Shown: positions 22,917 to 31,758 of the stretch, one piece after another
Layout of the letters: every line of letters begins with the position of its first letter
Numbering within the stretch: the first letter of the stretch is position 1
DNA from: an uncultured Porphyromonadaceae bacterium
GTDB lineage: Bacteria; Bacteroidota; Bacteroidia; Bacteroidales; Muribaculaceae
DNA: 64,000 nucleotides
Reading direction: 5' to 3'
Assembly (NCBI GenBank): GCA_900548975.1
Contig: URMS01000005.1
Span: 70,079-134,078, forward strand
Notes under the pieces: model-generated
What the model was told of the DNA's origin: nothing
Databases searched by the model: none
Seen by the model: the letters and a program-made list of their open reading frames with translations, nothing else
Made by a program: the position numbers and the translations under genes

Positions 22917-24263
22917 TTAATCGGCTGCTGATGAGCCGTGAGATTCGAAGATATCCACCATTTCACGGAACTTTTTTTCCTCGTCGGCTATCAGATCTTC
23001 AAACTCTTCGAAGTTGTCGGCTCCGCAGGGTATTTTAAGCGACAGGATGGCAATTTCTCCGCCATGCCCGTTGAGACTGCCGATATTGATGATCGATGTC
23101 TTGGATTCCGGTGAACCTACGGGATTTACAAGGGCTCCTTTATCGGAGCATGTGATGTGCATATAGGATATGAGCTGATGAAGATCGTCTCTCGAAATGC
23201 TATGGGCGGCAATGCGTTTATATTTCGCATCAAGGATTATTTTATCTTTTATGAAATCGGGATATCGCGGGTATCTGTTCTCTTTAAACAGCCATATTCT
23301 TCCAGTATCGACCTTGTTTCGAGGATGGGTATAACCGAAGTTCCCGATAAGGGTATAGACATATTCTTCCCAAAGCCATGCGCCGTCAAATAGGATTCCA
23401 TATACTTTGTCGGCATCGCCGTTTCTCATCTGCTGACCTTTGAGTATCATCAGACAGAGGCGCTGCAATACTTTGTAGGCAGAAAAGTATGGGTGCGCCA
23501 GAGGCACCGCATTGCGTTCGATTACGTTTCGGATATCTGTCTTCCGGTAAGATGGCGTGACATTGACAATGGTATCCACATCCTGTTTTGTCGTGCAATC
23601 GGAGTACAATATATTCTGTCCGTAGGGCAGGCGGCGGATATATTCTATTGTATGTCGGACAAGTTGTGTGATATCGTTGTCGTAGCTGAATTCTCTGACA
23701 GTGTATGCCACATTCCCGACAAATGGCAGATTGCACCGAAGATGGCGGCTTACGTCGATTTTACCCCGGACACGGCTGTCGTTGTATTGGCTGACCGTAT
23801 ATTCCTTGTACAGGCCCTGACGTAATGCTTCGTGCAGAAGTCTGGGAAAAAGGAACGGAAGGATGTCGAGCGCCGAATCATGCCGGGAATTATGCTGCAG
23901 GTCCACTACATTGGGGAAGAAGACCTTTCGTAACATATGGTAGAGGAAATAATCGCCGGCATCATCTTTGCCGAATCTCGATCTGACCGACAACTGAAGA
24001 CTGTCGATGCCTATAAAGCCAAGGATGTTGCCCGTGACAATTGCCGGACGGCGTCCCAGGTGCAGAGAGAAGACCGGAAGACTTCCGACACCGTCTTCCG
24101 ACTTGTCGATTGTTGCGGGGAATACCAACAGCGACGGATTTCCGGCAATAAGGTCGCTTAGCGGAATGTCGGCTATCTTTTGTAGAGACGGAATCCACTC
24201 GGGATTGGCAGTGAGTGAACCATTGTTGTTATCCGTTGTGCGGATATGCTCAGATTCCGTCAT
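22917..24263 (-). CDS. McrC-like restriction nuclease subunit
   Basis: 448 aa. The N-terminal part matches the McrC scaffold (ILGFIGIDSLQLSVRSRFGK; DILPFLFPRLLHEALRQGLY; YNDSRVRGKIDVSRHLRCNL). The C-terminal half carries the PD-(D/E)xK nuclease signature RYPDFIKDKIILDAKYKR (Asp and Asp-x-Lys). McrC is the DNA-cutting partner of the McrB GTPase and needs it for translocation. The gene overlaps the end of the McrB-like gene by 14 bp, so they form an operon. Length and motifs look intact. Confidence 0.9.
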   Translation of the reverse strand: MTESEHIRTTDNNNGSLTANPEWIPSLQKIADIPLSDLIAGNPSLLVFPATIDKSEDGVGSLPVFSLHLGRRPAIVTGNILGFIGIDSLQLSVRSRFGKDDAGDYFLYHMLRKVFFPNVVDLQHNSRHDSALDILPFLFPRLLHEALRQGLYKEYTVSQYNDSRVRGKIDVSRHLRCNLPFVGNVAYTVREFSYDNDITQLVRHTIEYIRRLPYGQNILYSDCTTKQDVDTIVNVTPSYRKTDIRNVIERNAVPLAHPYFSAYKVLQRLCLMILKGQQMRNGDADKVYGILFDGAWLWEEYVYTLIGNFGYTHPRNKVDTGRIWLFKENRYPRYPDFIKDKIILDAKYKRIAAHSISRDDLHQLISYMHITCSDKGALVNPVGSPESKTSIINIGSLNGHGGEIAILSLKIPCGADNFEEFEDLIADEEKKFREMVDIFESHGSSAAD

Positions 24264-25686
24264 ATTGTTCCTTGAGATATTTCAGTTTTTGCCCGTTTTC
24301 GTCGATACCGCGCAGATATTCGGTCAGCAGAGGGGAGAGATGATATTCCCACAGCATGCCGAAAGGATCTTCGGAATCTTTATAGAGCGAATATTTGATG
24401 TAGTAGGCACCTCCGGTCATGTAGGCTTTGGAAAGACCGACTTCCGGCGACACGATAGCCTCATTAAGTCGTGACATCTTCTTTTTTAGTAAATCGAGAG
24501 TTTTTTGGTCCGGCATATTGCCCTCCCATGCCCCCGGGCTGTCGAGTATGCCCGCGCTTTCGGGTGCGCCGACTTCCCGGAATGCGAACCGACGCCGCAT
24601 GGCGAAATCCATGCGGTCTACGCTACGGTCGATGTCGTTCATAGTGCCTATTACATATACATTTTCCGGTATAAAGAACCATCCGGTGCTGTCTTCGTCA
24701 ACCTCGTTGTCGAACAGGGTAGGCTCCTCGATAAGATTGGCATACTGGGTGCGCACCTTGCCGGCGGAGCCGCGGTAGCCGGGGTCGATCGAAAAGAACA
24801 GCTCACCGAACACTTTGCTTATCTCGGCACGGTTTATTTCGTCGATTATGAATACGAAGTTTTTTCTCTTCACAGCATCGGTTGCAGTGGTAGCAGGTGA
24901 AGATTCGTCGGCGAAAGAGTCCTCATTAAGGGAATACATCGTATTGAGGACGGTCCAATATCCCGACTCATGGCATCCGCCAATGATATCGCGCATCGCA
25001 GTCGTGATATTGGTAATGCTATTAAGTTTTTGCTGTGTATCGTATACTGCGGCAATTTTTAATATGCGGGCCAGAGATATGGTATAGGTCTTGGAGCTGT
25101 TGCTCGTGCCGATAATGATGTTGTCCTGATTGGAAAGCATTACTTTCAGGGGTTTGCCTTTGCGTTGGACTATCGTGGTCACAGCCCCATTTTTAATGTT
25201 GTCTACAAGAGCCATATATCGCCGTTTGATGTTTCGCTCGGCGTTCAGCTGGGACGCTCCTTTTGCGCTGTCGGTCAGGTTTGTGAGTGCCTTTTCGCAA
25301 AACCGGCGGAATATGCCCGGGCGCAGTTCGAATCCGATATTTCCGTCCTCTCCGTTCCTGACCGGGCGCAATCCTTCGACAAAATCCGTATAGTCATAGT
25401 TCGGATGGAACTGGACGAATTCGGTTTCGGCGTCCATAGCTTTGGCAATTTCCTTGGCCAGGTATGTTTTGCCTGTTCCCGGCGCTCCGTGGAGTATGAT
25501 GTTTCTGTTGCTTTCGAGGAGTTTGATATAGCTTTCCATAATTATATTCTTTTGCAGACTTGAGAAGAGAGGGGATGTCGTGTCGATTTTCCCGCATTTT
25601 TCAATGCCATATTCAGTGGAGACTTCCTTTATTGTGGCCCAGATGCTGCCGTCTTTCTGATGCCAGCTGATACCGTAATTGTCCAC
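24250..25686 (-). CDS. McrB-like AAA+ GTPase (C-terminal part of an interrupted gene)
   Basis: 478 aa in this open segment, beginning at GTG 25686; an ATG at 25539 (MESYIKLLESNRN) is an alternative restart. Walker A is ILHGAPGTGKTY (about 65-76), Walker B is FVFIIDEINRAEIS, and the McrB signature is GTMNDIDRSVDRMDFAMRRR. McrB forms a hexamer that uses GTP to drive McrC-linked DNA cleavage. The frame continues upstream in phase, past one amber codon at 25720-25722, into an EVE-like domain, so the full gene was probably about 579 codons. The first 48 residues here (NYGISWHQKDGSIW) look like the linker of that longer protein. Confidence 0.88.
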   Translation of the reverse strand: MDNYGISWHQKDGSIWATIKEVSTEYGIEKCGKIDTTSPLFSSLQKNIIMESYIKLLESNRNIILHGAPGTGKTYLAKEIAKAMDAETEFVQFHPNYDYTDFVEGLRPVRNGEDGNIGFELRPGIFRRFCEKALTNLTDSAKGASQLNAERNIKRRYMALVDNIKNGAVTTIVQRKGKPLKVMLSNQDNIIIGTSNSSKTYTISLARILKIAAVYDTQQKLNSITNITTAMRDIIGGCHESGYWTVLNTMYSLNEDSFADESSPATTATDAVKRKNFVFIIDEINRAEISKVFGELFFSIDPGYRGSAGKVRTQYANLIEEPTLFDNEVDEDSTGWFFIPENVYVIGTMNDIDRSVDRMDFAMRRRFAFREVGAPESAGILDSPGAWEGNMPDQKTLDLLKKKMSRLNEAIVSPEVGLSKAYMTGGAYYIKYSLYKDSEDPFGMLWEYHLSPLLTEYLRGIDENGQKLKYLKEQYDGI

Positions 25687-25719
25687 TCCCGCAGAATGGT
25701 CCGACGGATTGTGCCAGAT

Positions 25720-25989
25720 CTAGCGGTCTACGATAATCCGGTGATTCCAGTCGCCGAGTTCGGACATCGATTTGTCGTTCGAGACACTTGTTACTTCGCC
25801 ATATGCCACCAGCACGTTGTGGTATTTGAGTATTGCGATATCGCCCGGCCGCACTTTTTTGAACGGTCCTTTCTGCGATGTGCTGTCGTGCATGAAATGT
25901 CCGGAATATCTGATGCACCGTTCGAAATTCTCCGCCTCGTAATCTTCGCCGGGCCGGGCCACGCTGCATATGAAGAATTTTCTATCCAT
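25720..25989 (-). pseudogene. EVE-like specificity domain of the McrB gene, cut off by an amber codon
   Basis: 89 aa (MDRKFFICSVARPGEDYEAE ... DWNHRIIVDR-stop). The pattern FFICSV ... KVRPGDIAILKYHNVLVAYG ... GEVTS is that of EVE/PUA-like base-reading domains that sit at the N-terminus of many McrB proteins and bind modified cytosines. The TAG that ends it (25720-25722) is in the same phase as the 478-aa McrB frame 33 nt on, and the 11 codons between (IWHNPSDHSAG) read smoothly into it. The gene is therefore split by one nonsense codon. A promoter lies just upstream. Confidence 0.65.
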
Positions 25990-26020
25990 ATAAAAATGTC
26001 AACTGAATATGGTTTAACGG

Positions 26021-26028
26021 CAAAGATA
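26021..26028 (-). promoter_or_regulatory. -7 box of the EVE-McrB-McrC operon
   Basis: On minus it reads TATCTTTG, about 30 bp upstream of ATG 25989. Confidence 0.65.
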
Positions 26029-26113
26029 AGGCTTTTTTGTCCTATAATCGCAGAATGGCCAAATAAATACGATAAAAGACCAATTTTAGCCATGATTTTA
26101 TGAAAACATTTCT

Positions 26114-26154
26114 GTTATTAAACAACCTCTTAAATTTGGTTCAGATAGGTTCAC
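26114..26154. repeat. Solo MITE end joined to a second repeat
   Basis: GTTATTAAACAACCTCT (26114-26130) is identical to the right tip of the 19105-19383 element. It runs into TTAAATTTGGTTCAGATAGG from 26130, which recurs at 41020-41044 with two or three changes. It looks like the scar of an element whose other end is gone. Confidence 0.45.
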
Positions 26155-26318
26155 GGTATGCTTTTTACGCTTCGCCGACGGTAGCGCCGGTAAGGAATAT
26201 GGCCGTCTATATCGCACTACGGGCTTGACTCTCGTTGCGACTGGCGATGAATCGGGAGTGCACGTGAGATAGGCGGATCTGGTTGCTGATCCGGTTGCTG
26301 ACTGAGCGGAAAATCTTC

Positions 26319-29186
26319 TTATTTTACTACAAAGGTTTCGACGAGCTGGAGGTCGGCGCCTGTCGGTGCTTCTTCTCCCGGGGCCAGTGGCGTAAAAACA
26401 GTGAATTCGGTCGACTGCTTGCCATCGATTGCCGATGCGTTTTCGAGCAACCATTTGATGGTGGCCAAATGTGTCTGTTTATTTTTAAGGTATGTGTCGA
26501 CAACTTTGTTGCACTGGTCGATGATTTTCTTGCTTTTGCTCAGTTCTTTGCCGTATTTTATCGATGCTATGCCCAGCGAGGGCAGCGAAAGGGCTACCGA
26601 AGCCTGCTGCACGCGCAGAGTGTTGACCATCGAATTGAGCTTCTGCAGGTTCTCGATTTCGCGCTTTATCTCGTTTGCCAGTTCCGGGATGCGTACTTCG
26701 AATGGTACGAAGTTGGCTCCGAGAGCAGCCTGAACGCCTGTGGCGTCGTGCACGGCATTGCGGCCGCCATTGTTGACCACCCGCGTGGCCTTGCACACGG
26801 CGCCCCGGGCATCCCTGAGATACCAGGTGTGAAATTCGTGCTTAGGCTGGCCTTCGTTGTTGTGCATAAGGGCGTCGACGCCGTTGTAGAGCTGGTACAC
26901 TCTTTCGAAATATTGATTGACGTTGCTTACGGGCGTCGTCGGCGGGCGCTTCCATTTTTCGGGTGACGGGACGTCAGTCCAGTCGAATATACTGACTTCG
27001 GCATGCGATTTGACACTCGATGCCGGGCGGCTAAGTTCGCTTTGTGCTTTCGATAGTTTTGCGTTATATACTATGTATTTTCCCGATCCGTTGTCGCAAG
27101 GCATCCAGAATATGAGCTGCCGGCATCCGTTGATGGGCACGGTGAAGGTTGTGGGACCGTTCATTTCGTTGAGCATAAGTTCGGCCATCACTTCGCCGTC
27201 GGCTCCGATGAGGAGTCGCTGTTCGCGGTCGGTAAATGTGCCGGCGTCGAGCAGCCCGGCATCGGCGGGGCTTATGCAGGCCACGGTAAACGTTACCGAA
27301 TTGTATGCGCCATAGGTATTGAATGCCGCTACGGACGAATCCTCGGCCTCACCGCCTGCCGCCAGCATCATCAGGCCGGCCATGCCTGCGAGAGAAGAGC
27401 CGACCATTGCTCCCCCCACCATGCCTCCGGCCACAAACGAAGAGCCCACGGCTGTGGCGCCTATGGCACCTGCTGCCGCGGCGTTGGGATCATCGCCGAG
27501 TACGCCGTGCTCAAGCGAGAAATGTACGCTTGTTTTCAGTAGGAATCCGTTGTTGATGCGTGTGCCGTCGCGCAGGGTCCAGTATTTTTTGATGTCAGAT
27601 CCGTCGAAGCACTGGCTCTGAGTGCCGGATACAAAATGGAGATACGGCTTGGTGAGACGCAGCAGGTCGATATTGTCCGGGCAATCCGGCGTCGAGTGTG
27701 TGAACAGATCGTTGTCCACGATTTCGCCTCGATAGAGCACGATGTCGGCAACGCCTACAGTGCCGCCTCCCTTGCGGTTGTCGAAGGTGAGTTTGCGGCA
27801 TTTGTCGATTTTTACCCAGTGTGTGGTCGGCATTGCCGTAGCCCGGACCGGAACAGTGTAGAGGATCTTGTCGTCGGCGAGTACGTTGATTTCACCGTCT
27901 TTTACGTTCGACAGTCCTACCGGGCCGGTGGTAAATGTGATGTAGTCGAACTGATTTCCCAGATCGAACGAGGCCGACGAATAGATGTGGTCGTGGAACA
28001 CGCTTGCTCCCGAAGTGAAGAGCATGCCTTCGGAGTGCTTTACACCGCCCATCGAGAAGCCGATGTAGTCGCTTTCGCCGGTGAAGAGCATCTCGTCGCG
28101 CTCGAGGCCGCCGAGGATGGCGAACGGTTCGATATTGCTCATCAGCGGGCATACGTCGGGCAGTTTCGCCAGTGCGGGGTCGGCGACAGCCGGTGCAGAC
28201 TCTCCTGTTGTTTCAGGGCTCATGCCTTTGGGCCATGCCGTGATGTCGGCAAATCCGGCGTTGATGTCCCACTCCGACTGCTCGGAATGGAAGGACAGGC
28301 GGCTAACACCGGTCACATCGATCACCACCTTCTCGGCAGTGTCGAGCTGCCGTATTTCTTTCTGGTATATAGTGTAGCCGTCGCCCTGTATCGTTATGTA
28401 GCCCTGACCCTCGGCGGTATTTTTGTTGTTGTCGAGCGGACCGATGATGAAGCTCAGTTTCTCGTACTGCTTGTTGAGATTGAACATCACGCCGCCGAAG
28501 TGGCCTCCCGAAATCTGCATTCTCATGCTCATGGCTATTCCGTTGTGGTATTTATGGCCATTTATTTTCAGGGTTTTGTATTTTCCGGTGGGCGATATGA
28601 GCAGTACATTGTTGTTGTGATAGTACGGACTCAGTTCTGTCACAAGCAATGTTTTGTTTTTGGCCGGGGCCTGGTTCAACGCCGGTTTCTGAGCCTTTTC
28701 GGCTGCAGTCCAAAGCATAGGCTGCCCTATGCCAAGATAGATTTCACCCGAAAGGATGTCGAAAGTCACCTCCTGTGCGCCGGCGACATCGATTTCGTAC
28801 GGCCGTGGTATATCGAAATCGTAGAATTTGTCGTCGACCTTTTTCTTGCCGTCGACACGCACGGTAACTATCGACGGGTCGCTGCCTACCGAGCTATTGT
28901 CCATCGGGCCCATCATAAATGTGAGCTTGCTGTATTTGCCTCCAAGCCTGAATGTTACCTTGCCGGTCTTTTCGGGCGCGATCAGATAGCCGCCGCCACG
29001 GCCCAGCGAGAAGCCGGATGTGGCCGAATAGTCTCCCATCATCTTCAGTTTCTTCCCTTTCACCACCGATGTGTAGGCAACATCGTTGCTGCGGGAGCAT
29101 GAAGTCAGTGGAGTCGCTGCTTCGGCGGCAAATGCCGAAAGAAGCAGGCATGAAATTATGATAATGATTTCTGCGAAAGATTTCAT
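26319..29186 (-). CDS. Large secreted protein with repeated NPCBM-like domains
   Basis: 955 aa with a signal peptide (IIIIISCLLLSAFAAEA). At least three NPCBM/beta-sandwich modules are visible, near 50-165, 205-320 and 360-480. Shared features are Gly-Gly turns, Leu-x-Phe-x-x-Gly-Pro-x-Asp (KLTFMMGPMDN; KLSFIIGPLDN; YITFTTGPVGL) and a closing V/ADI strand. Such domains bind sugars in glycosidases, but no catalytic domain is present. About 575-625 is a long Gly/Ala hydrophobic segment with glycine-zipper spacing (VAGGMVGGAMVGSSLAGMAG), able to insert in a membrane. The C-terminus (about 820-900) is coiled-coil. It lies between two restriction systems; any link to them is unproven. Confidence 0.6.
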   Translation of the reverse strand: MKSFAEIIIIISCLLLSAFAAEAATPLTSCSRSNDVAYTSVVKGKKLKMMGDYSATSGFSLGRGGGYLIAPEKTGKVTFRLGGKYSKLTFMMGPMDNSSVGSDPSIVTVRVDGKKKVDDKFYDFDIPRPYEIDVAGAQEVTFDILSGEIYLGIGQPMLWTAAEKAQKPALNQAPAKNKTLLVTELSPYYHNNNVLLISPTGKYKTLKINGHKYHNGIAMSMRMQISGGHFGGVMFNLNKQYEKLSFIIGPLDNNKNTAEGQGYITIQGDGYTIYQKEIRQLDTAEKVVIDVTGVSRLSFHSEQSEWDINAGFADITAWPKGMSPETTGESAPAVADPALAKLPDVCPLMSNIEPFAILGGLERDEMLFTGESDYIGFSMGGVKHSEGMLFTSGASVFHDHIYSSASFDLGNQFDYITFTTGPVGLSNVKDGEINVLADDKILYTVPVRATAMPTTHWVKIDKCRKLTFDNRKGGGTVGVADIVLYRGEIVDNDLFTHSTPDCPDNIDLLRLTKPYLHFVSGTQSQCFDGSDIKKYWTLRDGTRINNGFLLKTSVHFSLEHGVLGDDPNAAAAGAIGATAVGSSFVAGGMVGGAMVGSSLAGMAGLMMLAAGGEAEDSSVAAFNTYGAYNSVTFTVACISPADAGLLDAGTFTDREQRLLIGADGEVMAELMLNEMNGPTTFTVPINGCRQLIFWMPCDNGSGKYIVYNAKLSKAQSELSRPASSVKSHAEVSIFDWTDVPSPEKWKRPPTTPVSNVNQYFERVYQLYNGVDALMHNNEGQPKHEFHTWYLRDARGAVCKATRVVNNGGRNAVHDATGVQAALGANFVPFEVRIPELANEIKREIENLQKLNSMVNTLRVQQASVALSLPSLGIASIKYGKELSKSKKIIDQCNKVVDTYLKNKQTHLATIKWLLENASAIDGKQSTEFTVFTPLAPGEEAPTGADLQLVETFVVK

Positions 29187-29238
29187 GGATATTTCCGGTT
29201 ATTAGAGTGAGAGATATGATTGATTTGCAATGAGTGCC

Positions 29239-29269
29239 CAAAGATACGTATTTCTTTCTATAAATCAAA
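29239..29269 (-). promoter_or_regulatory. Promoter of the NPCBM-like gene
   Basis: On minus, TTTG (29266-29269) and TATCTTTG (29239-29246) are 19 bp apart. Confidence 0.75.
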
Positions 29270-29400
29270 ACTTTGCGCGTCTGAGATTCACACAAGATGG
29301 ACGGTTGTTTTTTTTGATGTGTGTTTTTACTTTCTTAATGGAGCGGAGTCTAATTTATGAAGGTGAACTACAGAATTATTAAACACCGTCGAAAAAGAAT

Positions 29401-30018
29401 ATGAGAAAGATATTTTTTATCCTGATTATGGCTGTCGGCCTGTGTGGTGGCTATGCCTCGGCCGGAGAGCGTCATGACGGCCACCGCGGGCACAGCGCCT
29501 ACGAGCAGCGGGGGCGGCATCACCGCTCGCCTTATTTCGTTATCGACAACAAGGTTTTCTATGACGGGCGCCGCATCGACGGCGCATCGACATCGGGCTT
29601 TTCAATACTGCGCGACGGATATGCCAAGGACACCTGGGCGGTATACTATTGCGGTGTCAAAATCGACGGTGCATCAAGTGGTTCGTTCAGTGTATTGGGT
29701 TATGGCTATGCCAGGGACACGTGGAATGTATACTACAATGGCGTGAAGATAGCCGGAGCCTCTGCCGGCAGTTTCTCTGTACTATCCGACTGGTATGCCC
29801 GCGACACATGGAACGTGTACTACGACGGAGAGAAGATTCCCGGTGCATCGCCCGACAGTTTCCGAGTGCTTCGCGACGGCTATGCCTGCGATACATGGAA
29901 CGTATATTTCGATGCGGCCAAAATTCAGGGAGCCTCGCCCGACAGTTTCAAGGTGCTACGCGACGGCTACGCCCGCGACACCTGGAACACATATTATTAC
30001 GGCCATAAAATCGACTGA
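29401..30018 (+). CDS. Secreted DKNYY-type repeat protein
   Basis: 205 aa. A signal peptide (FFILIMAVGLCGGYASAG) is followed by a His/Arg-rich linker. Five tandem repeats of about 32 residues then make up the rest. Each has a [YW]YD-G-x-K-I-x-GAS-x-x-S-F-x-V-L-x-x-x-YA-x-DT-W-N-VY core, the DKNYY family pattern. Repeats 4 and 5 are the most alike (PDSFRVLRDGYACDTWNVY, PDSFKVLRDGYARDTWNTY). The role is unknown; proteins of this family are exported and probably bind a surface ligand. The gene is the only rightward one in the island and converges on the nuclease gene of the second restriction operon. Confidence 0.7.
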   Translation: MRKIFFILIMAVGLCGGYASAGERHDGHRGHSAYEQRGRHHRSPYFVIDNKVFYDGRRIDGASTSGFSILRDGYAKDTWAVYYCGVKIDGASSGSFSVLGYGYARDTWNVYYNGVKIAGASAGSFSVLSDWYARDTWNVYYDGEKIPGASPDSFRVLRDGYACDTWNVYFDAAKIQGASPDSFKVLRDGYARDTWNTYYYGHKID

Positions 30019-30036
30019 ACAGTCCGCTGCAGGGCC

Positions 30037-31758
30037 TCAGGAGAGGGAGTATGGACGGAGGTTCGCCGAATATTTTTCTTCAATGCGTTTGGTCTCGGGA
30101 TGGCTCCTCTCCAGTCCCATGATGAGAGTGTCTCCAAAGTGGAAGAGCTTGCCCGAGAGTTCTCTGAAATTTGTGTTGACAAATTCTTCCGGCGACTGAT
30201 GTTCGGGAATCACTTTGTAGAATATGTAATACCGGTCGATCAGGCGGATAAACGACTCTCTGAAAACCTTTCGAGCTCTGTTCCGGAAGTTTTCCTGTTC
30301 GGCACTATTGTCCTTTCCATAGAGGGCGATAAGATAGAGAAAGTTGATGTCGTAGTGCGATAAAATCAATGTATCGCGGTCGAAGAGCCGGTTTTCAAAT
30401 TGTATGATCCGGTGCTGTAACAGCGGTTGCCCGTCTTTATCGACATCGTGTGGCTCGAGATTGTCCGATGTATAGGAATAAGGCTCGGGGCTATTGTCTT
30501 TTTTGATTTTGGCCGATATGAAGAAGTTTGGCGTTATGTTATATCCTTCGGTGAGAGTGTCGCGATAAGGCAGATAGCCACGGCGTCGCTTTTCTTCATC
30601 CGTACCTTTGCCGTAGGCTATGTCGAGTGTCAGCTGTATGACATTCTTCGCATAGGTGAATTGTTTGTAGATCGATTCGCTGCCGATTGCCGACCCCGCC
30701 TTATAGTACTTGCTGTCGGCGATATGATATACCTTGCTGTCCGGATTGACAAGCGCTTCGTACGGGTAGATATGGTCTATTATTTTGCCGTCTTTCTGAG
30801 TCTTGAATCCGGCGGGGACTTTTTCTCCCAGCAGAGTGTCGATTATCGACTCAAATACTGACTCGAAGTTTTGTGCGATCAAGAAGTCTTCGGCTTTTCC
30901 GGAAGAGTGTATTCGGTCGGAGTTCTCAAAGAATGAATAGCATAGCGACCACAGCTTGAGAGCCGTGTCGCTGAAGTACTTGTATTTTATCTGGCGCAGC
31001 CTGGTCTTGCCGAATCCGTTCAGGTAATGTTCGAACCGGCTGCCTCGGATGGTTTCGTAGTTACAGTTTATATCTGCGCTGAAGCCATACTGCCTGTTGA
31101 TATATTCGAGTATCGAGAAAAATATCACCAATAGTTCTTCATCGAAATCGATCTGTTTCTTTTTATTGATCGGATTCAGATATATCGGGGTTTTCTTTTG
31201 TCTTATAGGCGTCTGATGTGATATCGTTTTATTCCAGTTTACCCGGTTGTAGCCCCTGTGTATATTCTTGATTTCGAACATTACATAGTCTTTGTTTTCG
31301 CGGGCAAAGCGGAGCAGCGACAGTATGGTGTCTATAATGGTGCCGTTCTTGGTTCGGGCTGTGGAGTCTACATCGGATATTGTATGGCGGCTTACTATGG
31401 ATGTGTCGTTGTTTTTATAGAATATGTTTATCGCCCTGTAGATCCATATCGAAAACATCTGGAGAAACGATCTGTCCGCTCCTTCGAGTTGCGAGTTTTC
31501 AAAATCCAGCAGATCCGTCGGGCTGTACCGGTTGAGAACCAGGCCTTTCCCGGTGGTATCATTTATATCATTCTTGTCTTTGGTAAGAACGACTTTCGGC
31601 AGGAAGAAGATGCAGTCGTTTATTTCGGGATTGAAGCAATAGCCCACATAGGGAGGGCGGATTTCCCGTTTTTTGTTCGGGAAATCCAACAGTCGCGGAG
31701 GCAGAATCTGTTTCAGCTTATCCTCCTCATAAGGATATCCTTCAATTACTATCCTCAT
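30037..31758 (-). CDS. LlaJI-like restriction endonuclease subunit
   Basis: 573 aa. It resembles the LlaJI restriction family, the nuclease partner of an McrB-like AAA+ subunit. The nuclease core is visible at about 340-375, IIDHIYPYEALVNPD then KVYHIADSKYYKAG, giving Asp ... Asp-x-Lys. The N-terminal two-thirds are helical and probably contact the AAA+ ring. The start overlaps the AAA+ gene by 17 bp. It is the last gene of the four-gene operon and ends 19 bp from the convergent DKNYY gene. Its role would be cutting unmethylated DNA after translocation. Confidence 0.75.
   Translation of the reverse strand: MRIVIEGYPYEEDKLKQILPPRLLDFPNKKREIRPPYVGYCFNPEINDCIFFLPKVVLTKDKNDINDTTGKGLVLNRYSPTDLLDFENSQLEGADRSFLQMFSIWIYRAINIFYKNNDTSIVSRHTISDVDSTARTKNGTIIDTILSLLRFARENKDYVMFEIKNIHRGYNRVNWNKTISHQTPIRQKKTPIYLNPINKKKQIDFDEELLVIFFSILEYINRQYGFSADINCNYETIRGSRFEHYLNGFGKTRLRQIKYKYFSDTALKLWSLCYSFFENSDRIHSSGKAEDFLIAQNFESVFESIIDTLLGEKVPAGFKTQKDGKIIDHIYPYEALVNPDSKVYHIADSKYYKAGSAIGSESIYKQFTYAKNVIQLTLDIAYGKGTDEEKRRRGYLPYRDTLTEGYNITPNFFISAKIKKDNSPEPYSYTSDNLEPHDVDKDGQPLLQHRIIQFENRLFDRDTLILSHYDINFLYLIALYGKDNSAEQENFRNRARKVFRESFIRLIDRYYIFYKVIPEHQSPEEFVNTNFRELSGKLFHFGDTLIMGLERSHPETKRIEEKYSANLRPYSLS

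Noticed and set aside
27636..29102. 488-aa frame antisense to the NPCBM-like gene
   Set aside because: Shadow of a GC-rich gene; no ribosome-binding site or domain.
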